Shown here: positions 43,337 to 52,881 of the stretch, one piece after another
How the letters are laid out: every line of letters begins with the position of its first letter
Numbering within the stretch: position 1 is the first letter of the stretch
NCBI RefSeq assembly: GCF_000296385.1
Contig: NZ_JH815185.1
Coordinates: 470,013 to 534,012, forward strand
Reading direction: 5' to 3'
From: Lachnoanaerobaculum sp. OBRC5-5
Lineage (GTDB): Bacteria > Bacillota > Clostridia > Lachnospirales > Lachnospiraceae
DNA length: 64,000 nucleotides
Made by a program: the position numbers and the translations under genes
Notes under the pieces: model-generated
The model's database searches: none
What the model saw: the letters and a program-made list of their open reading frames with translations, nothing else
Told to the model about the DNA's origin: nothing

Positions 43337-46209
43337 TGATAAGGGATTTTAAAGATTTTTTAGGGGACTTTTTTGAAAAGATAAAATCCTCCAGACTATT
43401 TATACTTAGTGTAATATATGCCTTCATGGTATTTATCCTTGGATCTAAACTTTTCACCATGCAAATGGTAAACGGAAAAGAGGCACAGGATAAGTATGTT
43501 CAAAAAATAAAGAAAACGGTAGCCACCACAGGTGCAAGAGGAAATATATATGACAGAAACGGCAATCTTTTAGCCTATAATAAACTGTCTTATACGGTAA
43601 CTATCACAGATGGCGGATACTATAAAAAGGTTAATGACAAAAATAATATGTACTACAGGCTGGTACAGATTTTAAGAAAACATGACGAGAATATCGAGGG
43701 AGATTTTTTGGTAGCGGTAGATGAAAACGGTGATTTTTACTATACCACAAAATCCGACACAGCCAGACTGAGATTTATTGCAGATATGTACGGCTTGAAA
43801 TCATTGGATGAACTTGATGATAAGGCCGGAAAGTATCCTTCAAATATCAGTGCGCAGGAGATGGTTGATAAAAAACTTAAAACCTACGGACTTGATAAAA
43901 TGACTGACAGTGACGGTAATATCTACAATTTGTCCGGTCAGGACAAAATAGATTTGATAAATATAAGATATGAAATGGGTAAAAAACTTTACAGAAGGTA
44001 TGAGCCCACTATTATATCTACAAATATATCTGAAGAAGCAAAGATTGATATTATGGAAAATACGGCGTCTTTGATAGGTGTTGATGTGGAAAATGACACC
44101 CTAAGAGTCTACAATGATGCGGTTTATTTTTCGGATATAATCGGATATACGGGAAAAGTTCCGGATGACAAGCTTGATGAACTTTTAAAGGAAAGACCTG
44201 ATTATACATTAAATGATATTGTAGGAAGAATCGGTATAGAAGAGAGCATGGAGACCACATTGCAGGGTACAAAGGGCTCAAAGACTATGATAGTTGATAA
44301 TGTGGGAAGGATTATAGAGACTATAAGCGAAGTTGAATCAAGTGCGGGAAATGATGTATATCTTACTATTGATAAGAATTTACAAATAGCTACCTATCGC
44401 TTGGTTGAGCAGCAGCTGGCAGGTATTTTGGCAAGCAAGATTGTAAATGAGGACAATCCCAATACGGATACAACAGATTCAACACATAGACTTATACCTG
44501 TAAAAGATGCTTACTATCAGCTTATAGGTAACAATGTACTTGATACGACTCACTTTGCAAAAGCGGATGCGTCCGCAACGGAGCAAAGCCTTAATGCAAA
44601 GCTTACAGCACAAAAGGAAAGTATTTTAGTATCAATAAATAACGAGTTGACTTCAAGTGCCCCTACGGTAATGGGCGGATTGCCTGAAGATACAAAGGCG
44701 TATTTAAACTATATACATTCCGCACTTACAAAGAAGAGTATAATAAAAAAGGATAATATAGATACAAAATCCGAGGTTTATCAGGCATGGAAAAATGAGA
44801 CCACTTCGCTTAGAGATTATTTGTTTATAGGAATATCAAGCGGATATATTGATACTACTATATTCTTTAACGACAGTAATTACTCAAGTGCCGAAGATAT
44901 ATACAGCAAGCTTGTAGAGTATATTCAAAATATGCTTAAGGATGATGCCGATTTTGATAAGCTTGTGTATAAATATTTGATCAGAAACAATGTGGTCACA
45001 GGAAGAGAACTTTGTCTGGTACTTTTTGATCAGGGAATACTTAATATGGATGAAGCCGCATATGCTCAATTGGCTGCAGGAAATGAAGGCTTTGCTTTCC
45101 CTTTCTTTATTGATAAGATTTCAAGGATAGAGATAACACCGGCACAGCTTGCGCTTGATCCTTGTTCTGCCGGAGCGGTGGTTACAGATGTAAATACCGG
45201 TGAAGTAAGAGCATTGGTATCTTATCCGGGTTATGACAATAACAGATTGGCAAACTCTATGGATGTTGCATACTTCAACAAATTACTGGAGGACGAAAGT
45301 TTGCCGCTATATAATAATGCGACTCAAACCAAGAAGGCGCCGGGTTCAACTTTCAAGCCTATTACAGCAATTGCCGGTCTTGAGGAGCATGTTATAAATG
45401 CAACGGACACGGTAGTGTGTACAGGTGTTTACGATACTATAAATCCGGCTATAAAATGTTGGATTTATCCGGGAAGTCACGGACCGGAGTCTGTAGTAAA
45501 AGCTATACAGGATTCTTGTAATGTGTATTTTGCCGAGACGGGACACAGACTTTCTACAGACGGTAACGGTGAGTATTCATCCGAACTTGGTATAGAGAGA
45601 CTTAAAAAATATGCCACAATGTTCGGACTCGATCATAAATCCGGAGTTGAAATAGTGGAAAATGAACCACAGATTTCAGATATCAACCCTGAACAGTCAT
45701 CTATCGGTCAGGGTAATCACTCATTTGCAAATATTCAGCTTGCAAGATATGTAGCGACTATCGCAAATCAGGGAACTGTTTTTGAACTGAGTCTTTTGGA
45801 TAAGGTTTGTGATCAATACGGAAATGTTGTACGAGATTACACCCCTGTTTCAAATTACCATGTGGATATCAGTCAGGATACATGGAATAATGTTAGAGAG
45901 GGTATGTACAGGGTTATAAAAGAAGGTTCGGCAAGGAAAGTATTTACCGATCTTAATATTAATATTGCAGGAAAAACAGGTACTGCACAGGAGTCAAAGA
46001 CGAGAGGAAATCATGCTTTCTTTATCTCTTTTGCACCTTATGAGAGTCCTGAGATAGCTGTTACGGTAAATATCCCTTACGGATATTCCTCTACAAATGC
46101 GGCAGTTATCGCTAAGAATATTTATAAGTATTATTATAATCAAATTAGTTTGGATTATATATTGAATAATAGTGCACTTGATGTAAGTGATGTAAGAATT
46201 GGTGACTGA
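43336..46209 (+). CDS. Penicillin-binding protein 2 (elongation transpeptidase), extended form
   Basis: A 957-residue class-B PBP with a GTG start. An N-terminal membrane helix (about 20-40) leads to the dimerisation domain, ARGNIYDRNG and the VGRIGIEESMETTL linker. The transpeptidase has STFK (Ser671, Lys674), SCN (727-729) and KTG (880-882). Typical PBP2 has 600-700 residues. The extra ~250 residues include an insert of about 230 between DVYLTIDKNLQ and the transpeptidase core. It pairs with RodA downstream. Named mrdA/pbpA in other species. Confidence 0.93.
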   Translation: MIRDFKDFLGDFFEKIKSSRLFILSVIYAFMVFILGSKLFTMQMVNGKEAQDKYVQKIKKTVATTGARGNIYDRNGNLLAYNKLSYTVTITDGGYYKKVNDKNNMYYRLVQILRKHDENIEGDFLVAVDENGDFYYTTKSDTARLRFIADMYGLKSLDELDDKAGKYPSNISAQEMVDKKLKTYGLDKMTDSDGNIYNLSGQDKIDLINIRYEMGKKLYRRYEPTIISTNISEEAKIDIMENTASLIGVDVENDTLRVYNDAVYFSDIIGYTGKVPDDKLDELLKERPDYTLNDIVGRIGIEESMETTLQGTKGSKTMIVDNVGRIIETISEVESSAGNDVYLTIDKNLQIATYRLVEQQLAGILASKIVNEDNPNTDTTDSTHRLIPVKDAYYQLIGNNVLDTTHFAKADASATEQSLNAKLTAQKESILVSINNELTSSAPTVMGGLPEDTKAYLNYIHSALTKKSIIKKDNIDTKSEVYQAWKNETTSLRDYLFIGISSGYIDTTIFFNDSNYSSAEDIYSKLVEYIQNMLKDDADFDKLVYKYLIRNNVVTGRELCLVLFDQGILNMDEAAYAQLAAGNEGFAFPFFIDKISRIEITPAQLALDPCSAGAVVTDVNTGEVRALVSYPGYDNNRLANSMDVAYFNKLLEDESLPLYNNATQTKKAPGSTFKPITAIAGLEEHVINATDTVVCTGVYDTINPAIKCWIYPGSHGPESVVKAIQDSCNVYFAETGHRLSTDGNGEYSSELGIERLKKYATMFGLDHKSGVEIVENEPQISDINPEQSSIGQGNHSFANIQLARYVATIANQGTVFELSLLDKVCDQYGNVVRDYTPVSNYHVDISQDTWNNVREGMYRVIKEGSARKVFTDLNINIAGKTGTAQESKTRGNHAFFISFAPYESPEIAVTVNIPYGYSSTNAAVIAKNIYKYYYNQISLDYILNNSALDVSDVRIGD

Positions 46210-46287
46210 TTTTAGAGGAAAATATATTAATTTTCAAAAAACACTGGATTTTTTTGCTAAATTCGTGTAGAATTTGGAGAGTAGAGA

Positions 46288-47409
46288 ATGTTAGACGGTT
46301 TTAAGCTTAGATATTATCCGTTCAGACTGTTGGTTTATATTATAGTTTTAAATACTATAGGTGTATTGGTTATTTCCAGTGCTACAGGCGGAGACAAAGG
46401 AATGGTGGCCAAGCAGATATTTGGCGTGGTCCTCGGACTTGTACTTGTGGTATTGATATCACTGATACACTACAGAAAATTGATGGAACTGATGTGGATA
46501 GTGTATGGAATATGTATTATCTTGCTGCTTGCAGTGTTACTTTTCGGTTATGAGCCGGAGGGTGCCGGAGCGGTGAGATGGATTAAGGTACCGGTTATTG
46601 GACAGTTACAGCCTTCTGAAATAGTCAAAATAGGTATGATTTTATTTATTGCAGCTTTTTTGGGTAAACATCAGGAGGATATCGACAGAATTTCATTTTT
46701 ACTTGTATTTGCCGTAGTTGCTGCTATACCATGTATTTTAATACTGAAAGAGCCTGATTTATCAACTACAATTGTAGTGTTTGTTATGATAATAAGTATG
46801 CTGTTTATCTCAGGAATCAGCTATAAATGGGTACTTGGCAGTCTTGCATTTTTAATACCATCAGCAGTAATATTTATATTTTTATTACAAAGTAACACAG
46901 TTCCCTTTTTAAGGGGATATCAAGCAAATAGAATACTTGGATGGATATATCCGGATAAGTATGCAGACATAAATGTACAGCAGGATAACTCGATTATGGC
47001 TATTTCATCAGGTCAGTTGATGGGTAAGGGACTGAATAATAACACTTTTGCTTCGGTTAAGAACGGAAACTTTTTATCCCAGGAGCAGACGGATTTTATA
47101 TTTGCGGTTATTGGAGAGGAACTGGGATTTGTAGGCAGTATGGTGGTAATAGCGCTTTTTGCGCTTATAGTTGTTGAATGTTTTCACCTTGCTTCTAAAG
47201 CAAAAGATTTAGAAGGTAAGTTGGTTTGTGTAGGTTTTGCCGCATTGGTCGGATTTCAGAGCTTCACAAATATATCGGTTGCAACAGGACTTTTTCCTAA
47301 TACCGGATTGCCGCTTCCATTTATAAGTTATGGGGTGAGCTCGCTTTTAAGCTTATTTTTAGGTGTAGGACTGGTTGCAAGTGTGGCTGTAAGACAGGGT
47401 AAGAACTAA
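46288..47409 (+). CDS. rodA: Peptidoglycan polymerase RodA (SEDS family)
   Basis: A 373-residue protein with about ten membrane helices. SEDS family motifs visible are QPSEIVKIGMILF, KEPDLST, and late FPNTGLPLPFISYGVSS. RodA polymerises lipid II glycan together with PBP2, whose gene is 78 bases upstream. The position after PBP2 and the single SEDS gene here favour RodA rather than FtsW or SpoVE. GGAG precedes the ATG. Confidence 0.93.
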   Translation: MLDGFKLRYYPFRLLVYIIVLNTIGVLVISSATGGDKGMVAKQIFGVVLGLVLVVLISLIHYRKLMELMWIVYGICIILLLAVLLFGYEPEGAGAVRWIKVPVIGQLQPSEIVKIGMILFIAAFLGKHQEDIDRISFLLVFAVVAAIPCILILKEPDLSTTIVVFVMIISMLFISGISYKWVLGSLAFLIPSAVIFIFLLQSNTVPFLRGYQANRILGWIYPDKYADINVQQDNSIMAISSGQLMGKGLNNNTFASVKNGNFLSQEQTDFIFAVIGEELGFVGSMVVIALFALIVVECFHLASKAKDLEGKLVCVGFAALVGFQSFTNISVATGLFPNTGLPLPFISYGVSSLLSLFLGVGLVASVAVRQGKN

Positions 47410-47424
47410 TATTTGGAGGTAAAG

Positions 47425-47820
47425 ATGAATATAGGTTTGATCGCACATGATGCTAAGAAAAAGCTCATGCAGAATTTTTGTATTGCATATAGAGGTATTT
47501 TATCAAAACATAATTTATCAGCGACAGGAACCACAGGAAGATTGGTGGAAGAAGTTACCAATCTTAATATACATAGATATTTGGCCGGACATCTGGGCGG
47601 TGAACAGCAGCTTGGTGCCCAGATAGAAAATAATGATATAGATTTGGTAATCTTCTTAAGAGATCCCCTCACAAAGAAGAGCCATGAGCCGGATGCCGAT
47701 AAGGTTATGAGACTTTGTGATACACATAATATACCTTTGGCAACAAATCTTGCTACAGCAGAGCTTCTTATAATGGCACTTGACAGAGGTGACTTTGAGT
47801 TTAGAGAGGCATACAGATAG
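47425..47820 (+). CDS. mgsA: Methylglyoxal synthase with Glu in place of the catalytic Asp
   Basis: A 131-residue protein from ATG 47425, after GGAGG. It converts dihydroxyacetone phosphate to methylglyoxal and phosphate. Conserved are AHDAKK (Asp9), ATGTTG (33-38), FLRDPL (Asp80) and SHEPD. The loop that reads GGDQQ in E. coli (Asp71, the proposed catalytic base) reads GGEQQ here (Glu60). The gene lies in its usual place after rodA. It may still be active with a Glu base, with changed rate, or have another role. Confidence 0.9.
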   Translation: MNIGLIAHDAKKKLMQNFCIAYRGILSKHNLSATGTTGRLVEEVTNLNIHRYLAGHLGGEQQLGAQIENNDIDLVIFLRDPLTKKSHEPDADKVMRLCDTHNIPLATNLATAELLIMALDRGDFEFREAYR

Positions 47821-47824
47821 TCTG

Positions 47825-48808
47825 ATGGCGGATTATACTAAAAGAGGGAAAAAGCCGGTAAATAAAATATACCTAATTATTCCTGTTATTATAGTGATAG
47901 CGCTTTTTCTTGGAGGGGCATACTATTATCAGTTTATGATGACCGAGTACGACTTCTCCGGGAGACTTTCAAGTCTTGATATCGACACAAAAATTTCACC
48001 TCTTGCGGCAAATCTTGCATTGCCCGGTGAGAGTAATGTTGACGTAGATGATATTTCTTCGGAAAGCGTCATATTGGCAGGAGGTGACGGAAGTCTTTTA
48101 GCATCGAAAGACGCTACAAAGCAGATGTATCCTGCAAGTACAACCAAAGTTATGACCGCATTGTTGGCTCTTAAATACGGAAATCTCTCAGATGAGGTGA
48201 CTGTGACTGACGACAGTGTTATAACCGAGGCCGGAGCAAGTCTGGCAGGAATTAAGCCCGGAGATAAGTTGACACTTGATCAACTTCTGTACGGACTTAT
48301 GTTGCCTTCGGGAAATGATGCGGCAAATGCTATTGCCGTACATGTCGGAGGTAGTGTAGATAATTTTGTAAAGATGATGAATGATGAGGCAAAGAGAATC
48401 GGAGCTGTGGATACCAATTTTGTTAATCCCAGCGGTCTTTCCGACAGCAATCATTATACAACGGCATATGATCTTTATTTAATATTTAATGAAGCTATGA
48501 AAGACGGCAGGTTTATGAATTATGCGGGAGCTCCGTCTTATAATGTATCATATACGGCAGCTGACGGAAGTCAGGTTACAAAAAGTTGGAAAAACGGGAA
48601 CAGATATATAACAGGTCAAGCGGCAGCCCCCGGAGGTATAGTGGTAGATGCCGGAAAAACCGGAACCACTTTGGCGGCAGGCAGTTGTCTTGTGATTTGC
48701 AGTGAGAATGCTGAGGGAAAAAGATATATTTCTGTTGTATTGAAGTCAAAGAACAGAGCGGACTTGTACGACAATATGTCTAAACTTCTTTCAAAAATCA
48801 ATAAATAG
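47825..48808 (+). CDS. D-alanyl-D-alanine carboxypeptidase (S11 family)
   Basis: A 327-residue low-molecular-weight PBP from ATG 47825, 4 bases after mgsA. An N-terminal membrane anchor (about 14-35) leads to the S11 domain: STTK (Ser105, Lys108), SGN (162-164) and KTG (278-280). It trims the terminal D-Ala of wall peptides. Unlike PBP5 it is anchored by the N-terminus and lacks the C-terminal beta domain and amphipathic anchor. Confidence 0.92.
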   Translation: MADYTKRGKKPVNKIYLIIPVIIVIALFLGGAYYYQFMMTEYDFSGRLSSLDIDTKISPLAANLALPGESNVDVDDISSESVILAGGDGSLLASKDATKQMYPASTTKVMTALLALKYGNLSDEVTVTDDSVITEAGASLAGIKPGDKLTLDQLLYGLMLPSGNDAANAIAVHVGGSVDNFVKMMNDEAKRIGAVDTNFVNPSGLSDSNHYTTAYDLYLIFNEAMKDGRFMNYAGAPSYNVSYTAADGSQVTKSWKNGNRYITGQAAAPGGIVVDAGKTGTTLAAGSCLVICSENAEGKRYISVVLKSKNRADLYDNMSKLLSKINK

Positions 48809-48891
48809 CATTGCACTATTCCTATTAATATTTTATAATATCATTATATTATTTTATATTTGATAACAGTAAGTTTAAGGAGGACGTTACC

Positions 48892-49311
48892 ATGGTTTCT
48901 ATTATTGCAGGAGAGAAGGGTAAGGGAAAAACAAAGATTTTACTTGAAAGAGCCAATGAAACTGTTTCAAAGGCAAACGGCTCAGTCATTTATCTTGACA
49001 AGAGTTCAAAGCATATGTATGAACTTAATAACAAGATAAGACTTATTAATGTTAGTGAATTTCCTATCATGTCAGCAGACGGTTTTGTAGGATTCCTGGC
49101 AGGACTCATTTCATCCGATCATGATATTGAAGCTATATTCCTGGACAGCTTTTTGAAACTGGCAGTACTTGAAGGAGCAGACATTACTTCAACAATCGAT
49201 CGTATAGAGACATTGGGAGAGAAATATGGAATCACATTCGTTTTGAGTGTTTCAACGGATGCATCAAATCTACCTGAAAATGCAAAGAAGAATGTTTCTG
49301 CAGCATTATAA
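48892..49311 (+). CDS. Small P-loop protein, function unknown
   Basis: A 139-residue protein with a Walker A, GEKGKGKT (7-14), and a plausible Walker B in IEAIFLDSFLKLA. The rest looks like a minimal RecA/PilT-like fold without further motifs. A strong AAGGAGG site is present. It is a single gene bracketed by an AT-rich gap and an intrinsic terminator. In related genomes such short genes are sometimes labelled twitching-motility proteins, but no pilus genes are here and I do not support that name. Confidence 0.65.
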   Translation: MVSIIAGEKGKGKTKILLERANETVSKANGSVIYLDKSSKHMYELNNKIRLINVSEFPIMSADGFVGFLAGLISSDHDIEAIFLDSFLKLAVLEGADITSTIDRIETLGEKYGITFVLSVSTDASNLPENAKKNVSAAL

Positions 49312-49361
49312 TAAAGAAAATATCATATAATTTTGTACGTGAATTATCTGATTTAATAGAT

Positions 49362-49395
49362 AAAGGCAGACTCGATTTTGAGGTCTGCCTTTTTT
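49362..49395 (+). terminator. Intrinsic terminator
   Basis: Stem AAAGGCAGAC / GTCTGCCTTT (49362-49371 with 49383-49392) with T-run to 49395, after the P-loop gene. Confidence 0.92.
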
Positions 49396-49488
49396 AAATT
49401 TAATTGAAAAAAACACTCTTGTGCAGTATAATATAGAGAATTGTATTTATGCAGGCAATAATTGCTTGTTTTTTTAAGGAGAATAAAA

Positions 49489-50880
49489 TTGGCTGATTCT
49501 AAAAAAATTATTCCCTATAGAAAAAAAAGAACTTTTAATGTGGGTGTTATAATATTCCTGTCCTTGCTGATTTATTTGATACCAAGTGCTGTCAGAGGAG
49601 CTACAAGAAAACAGATAAGATATAATGAAGTGGTTGAGGGAAGTATGTCCGAGAATAAGACGCACACCGGACTTATACTAAGAGATGAGAGCGTTCAAGT
49701 TTCACCGGATGGAGGATATATAAATATATATATGAGAGACGGTAAAAGAGCAGCTGTAGGAAGCAGAGTATACTCTCTTGATGCTACCGGAGATTTAAAG
49801 AAACTTATGGAGGCTTCGTCAGGAAAAGAAGATACCATATCGGATTCGAGTGTTATTGAAATGAAAAAGAAACTTTCAAATTTTACTTCGAATTATTCGG
49901 ATTCTGATTTTGAGTATGTCTATGATACAAAATATTTATTGGACAATGCCGCAAGTGAATATTCGAATTTAATAAACATAGAAAATATTGATAATATTTC
50001 AAACGAAAACGGTTTGAGTCTTAATGTGATTACCTCACCTTATTCCGGAGAAATATCATATGCTATAGATGATATTGCCGAGAAAAAAGAGGAAGATCTT
50101 ACTAAGAGTGATTTTGATACATCAAAACATCCTATAAGCTATATAAAGAATGAACAGCTTATAGAGGCGGAAACAAAGGTTTATAGGATTGTAAAAAGTG
50201 AATCATGGAGTATATATTTTGAATTTGAAAAAGGTGAGGAAGAGCTATATGCCGAAAAGAAAACTTTGACTGTAAAATTCAAATCAAATGGTCTGACACT
50301 TACAGGAGATTACTCTGTTTTAGAAACAAAAGACGGATATAGTCTGGGAAAATTGACATTTGATAAATATATGGTACAATTTATTTCAAACAGATATGCG
50401 GAGTTTGATATACAGTCATTAGTTGTAAACGGCTTAAAGATTCCGTCCAAATGTGTGCTTGAAAAAGACTTCTATACTATACCTGTTGAATATATGGCAA
50501 AGGGTGGAGATGGTGTAAGCGACGGATTTTATAAGCAGGTGGATAAAGACGGTACGACTTCAACGGTTTTTGTGCCGGAAGATATAATCAAGATTACGGA
50601 TACAAATTGCTATATCAGTACAGAAAATAAGGATATAGCATCCGGTGATAAATTGATAAAACCTGATTCAAATGAAATCTTTGAGGTTTCGAACAAGGAA
50701 AAATTGTTGGGAGTATACAATATAAATAAAGGATATACAGTATTTAAGAATATAGATATACTTGGATCGAATAAGGAATTCTATATTGTAGATAAGGGTA
50801 CAAAATACGGTTTAAAGGTATATGATCATATTTTATTGAATCCTGACGGTTTTAAAGAAGGAGAATTTATTTATCAATAG
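49489..50880 (+). CDS. HlyD-like membrane-anchored protein of the sepF cluster
   Basis: A 463-residue protein from TTG 49489, with AAGGAG 7-8 bases upstream. A basic N-terminus (KKIIPYRKKR) and one membrane helix (about 18-36) are followed by a large extracellular part. It begins like the lipoyl/barrel-sandwich of HlyD adaptors (ENKTHTGLILRDESVQVSPDGGYI) and includes an IVKSESWSIYFEFE segment. It lies 8 bases before yggS. No exporter gene is adjacent, so a role in the division or envelope cluster is inferred by position. Confidence 0.7.
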   Translation: MADSKKIIPYRKKRTFNVGVIIFLSLLIYLIPSAVRGATRKQIRYNEVVEGSMSENKTHTGLILRDESVQVSPDGGYINIYMRDGKRAAVGSRVYSLDATGDLKKLMEASSGKEDTISDSSVIEMKKKLSNFTSNYSDSDFEYVYDTKYLLDNAASEYSNLINIENIDNISNENGLSLNVITSPYSGEISYAIDDIAEKKEEDLTKSDFDTSKHPISYIKNEQLIEAETKVYRIVKSESWSIYFEFEKGEEELYAEKKTLTVKFKSNGLTLTGDYSVLETKDGYSLGKLTFDKYMVQFISNRYAEFDIQSLVVNGLKIPSKCVLEKDFYTIPVEYMAKGGDGVSDGFYKQVDKDGTTSTVFVPEDIIKITDTNCYISTENKDIASGDKLIKPDSNEIFEVSNKEKLLGVYNINKGYTVFKNIDILGSNKEFYIVDKGTKYGLKVYDHILLNPDGFKEGEFIYQ

Positions 50881-50888
50881 GAGAAACT

Positions 50889-51569
50889 ATGGTTAAGGAA
50901 AACTTACAAAATGTTATAGATGATATGAAAATCGCCTGTGAAAAAAGCGGTAGAAATATAAATGATGTAACTCTTATTGCTGTAAGCAAAACAAAAACTA
51001 ATGAACTTATTATGGAAGCTTATGAAAGCGGAGTAAGAGATTTCGGAGAAAATAAGGTGCAGGAGCTTTTAAGGAAAAAAGAGGAACTGCCGAAAGATAT
51101 CAGATGGCATATGATCGGACATCTTCAGACAAATAAAGTCAGACAACTTTTAGGTAATACTGTGCTGATACATTCTATAGACAGCATAAGACTTGCGGAC
51201 ACGATAGATACGGAGGCAAGAAAAAAAGGTATTCATGTTGACGGATTACTTGAAATCAATATTGCAAAAGAAGCCTCAAAATACGGTTTCCTGGAAGAAG
51301 AACTTTATGAGGTTTTACCTATATTTGCAAGATATAAGAACCTACATATCAAAGGATTGATGACGATTGCTCCGAATGTAGAAAAATCGGAGGAAAATAG
51401 AAAAAATTTCGAGAAAATAAAGAAAATATCTGTTGACATAATTGAGAAAAACTATGATAATGTAGAAGTGGAATTTTTATCAATGGGAATGTCTGGCGAT
51501 TATACTGTAGCGCTTGAAGAAGGTGCAAATTTGGTAAGAGTTGGTACAGGAATATTTGGGAAAAGATAA
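50889..51569 (+). CDS. YggS family pyridoxal-phosphate homeostasis protein
   Basis: A 226-residue single-domain PLP protein with an alanine-racemase-like barrel. Lys34 in LIAVSKTK is the PLP lysine; FGENKVQEL, WHMIGHLQTNK and LSMGMSGDY are family motifs. It balances PLP pools and has no known enzyme activity. In Gram-positives it is ylmE, next to sepF, as here. GGAG precedes the ATG. Confidence 0.95.
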   Translation: MVKENLQNVIDDMKIACEKSGRNINDVTLIAVSKTKTNELIMEAYESGVRDFGENKVQELLRKKEELPKDIRWHMIGHLQTNKVRQLLGNTVLIHSIDSIRLADTIDTEARKKGIHVDGLLEINIAKEASKYGFLEEELYEVLPIFARYKNLHIKGLMTIAPNVEKSEENRKNFEKIKKISVDIIEKNYDNVEVEFLSMGMSGDYTVALEEGANLVRVGTGIFGKR

Positions 51570-51594
51570 AAAAGATTGGAGAGAACACGCGAAG

Positions 51595-52119
51595 ATGGAA
51601 TTTTTTGATAAGATCAAAAGTTATTTACGAGTGAATGACAGCGATGATGAATCTTATGATGATGATATTATCGAAGTCGATGAGTATGAAGATGATGAGG
51701 ATGATGTAGACATCAAAAACGCAAGCGAGCAGGTAGAAGAAGAGCCTATGAGGCCTAGAGTTGCAAGCAGAAATACTAAGGTTAACAAAGTTATTCCTAT
51801 CAGAAAAGATATGGAAGTTACTATGTTCAGACCTACATCTGTAGAAGAGTCAAGACTTGTAGTTGACAGTCTTAAAGAAGGAAAGACAGTTGTTCTTAAC
51901 CTTGAAGAGGTAAGAATCGCTATTGCACAGAGAATAGTAGATTTTATTTGCGGTGCCGCTTACGATATGGAAGGAAATCTTCAGAGCATTTCCGACAGTA
52001 TTTTTATCGTTACACCTTCAAATATAAGTTTATCAGGTGAGTTTGTTGATTTACTTGGTAGCTCAGGAAGTATAGATCGCAGCAGTGCAGACGCTTCAGG
52101 ATATGGTATGAGGTTATAG
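51595..52119 (+). CDS. sepF: Cell division protein SepF
   Basis: A 174-residue protein from ATG 51595, with TTGGAGAG upstream. An N-terminal amphipathic membrane-binding helix (MEFFDKIKSYL) and an acidic linker (about 15-45) precede the SepF core, with VVLNLEEV, RIVDFICGAAY and FIVTPSNISLSGE. SepF tethers FtsZ to the membrane and bundles it. The location between yggS and ylmH is the standard Firmicute order. Confidence 0.95.
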   Translation: MEFFDKIKSYLRVNDSDDESYDDDIIEVDEYEDDEDDVDIKNASEQVEEEPMRPRVASRNTKVNKVIPIRKDMEVTMFRPTSVEESRLVVDSLKEGKTVVLNLEEVRIAIAQRIVDFICGAAYDMEGNLQSISDSIFIVTPSNISLSGEFVDLLGSSGSIDRSSADASGYGMRL

Positions 52120-52121
52120 TT

Positions 52122-52871
52122 TTGGAAAAAGAAGAACTATTTCTAAGAAATAAATTTTTAGATTTAGCAAGAAACGCATATTTTAAGAACATTGTTACGT
52201 ATTCCATGTTCTTAAATTTAAATGAGCAGGCAATTTTTGAAACAATTCAGAAAGATCTCCCGAATATAAGATATGTTATGTTTGGCGGTTATTCTGAAGC
52301 GGAAAGAAAAATTGTCTGCTTTTATTGTGACAATATTCCTGAATTCGATATGCTGGAATATATTAAGGTTTCGCCGGTTAATAAAAAGTTTGCAGACGAA
52401 CTTACTCATCGTGACTTTTTGGGTGCATTGATGAATTTGGGTATTGAAAGGCGTATGGTGGGTGATATATGCATAGCGGATAATACAGCTCATATCATTA
52501 CGTTTAAGAGTATGTCGGAAACTATAATAAGCGAGCTTACTACAGTAAAACACACAAAAGTCGTATTGGAGAGAGAAAGTGCGGATGAATTGAAGGCTGT
52601 AAACAGAGTGGAATATAAAAAGATAAATATTCCTTCCGAGAGACTGGATTCAATAATAGGTTCAATATACAATATTTCACGAAGCAAAGTCAATTTGTAT
52701 ATTGACGCCGGTAAGGTGTTTATAAATTCAAGACAGTGTTTTTCACATTCATCAAAAATAAAATCAGGGGATATTATAACTGTACGAGGGCTTGGAAGAG
52801 CAAAATTTTTGGGTATAAGTGCTTCATCCAAAAAAGGCAGACTGTTTGCAGAAACGGAAATTTTTAAATAG
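52122..52871 (+). CDS. YlmH family S4-domain RNA-binding protein
   Basis: A 249-residue protein with a TTG start 2 bases after sepF and GAGG just before. The C-terminal S4 domain (LDSIIGSIYNISRSKVNLYI ... GDIITVRG) binds structured RNA. The N-terminal YlmH domain is about 160 residues. In Bacillus, YlmH has been linked to rescue of stalled 50S subunits in ribosome quality control. The usual ylmG and divIVA neighbours are not present. Confidence 0.9.
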   Translation: MEKEELFLRNKFLDLARNAYFKNIVTYSMFLNLNEQAIFETIQKDLPNIRYVMFGGYSEAERKIVCFYCDNIPEFDMLEYIKVSPVNKKFADELTHRDFLGALMNLGIERRMVGDICIADNTAHIITFKSMSETIISELTTVKHTKVVLERESADELKAVNRVEYKKINIPSERLDSIIGSIYNISRSKVNLYIDAGKVFINSRQCFSHSSKIKSGDIITVRGLGRAKFLGISASSKKGRLFAETEIFK

Positions 52872-52881
52872 GGATTAGCAA

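Noticed and set aside
46218-46235. Palindrome GAAAAT / ATTTTC between PBP2 and rodA
   Set aside because: It is a short A/T stem without a T-run; PBP2 and rodA are probably co-transcribed.
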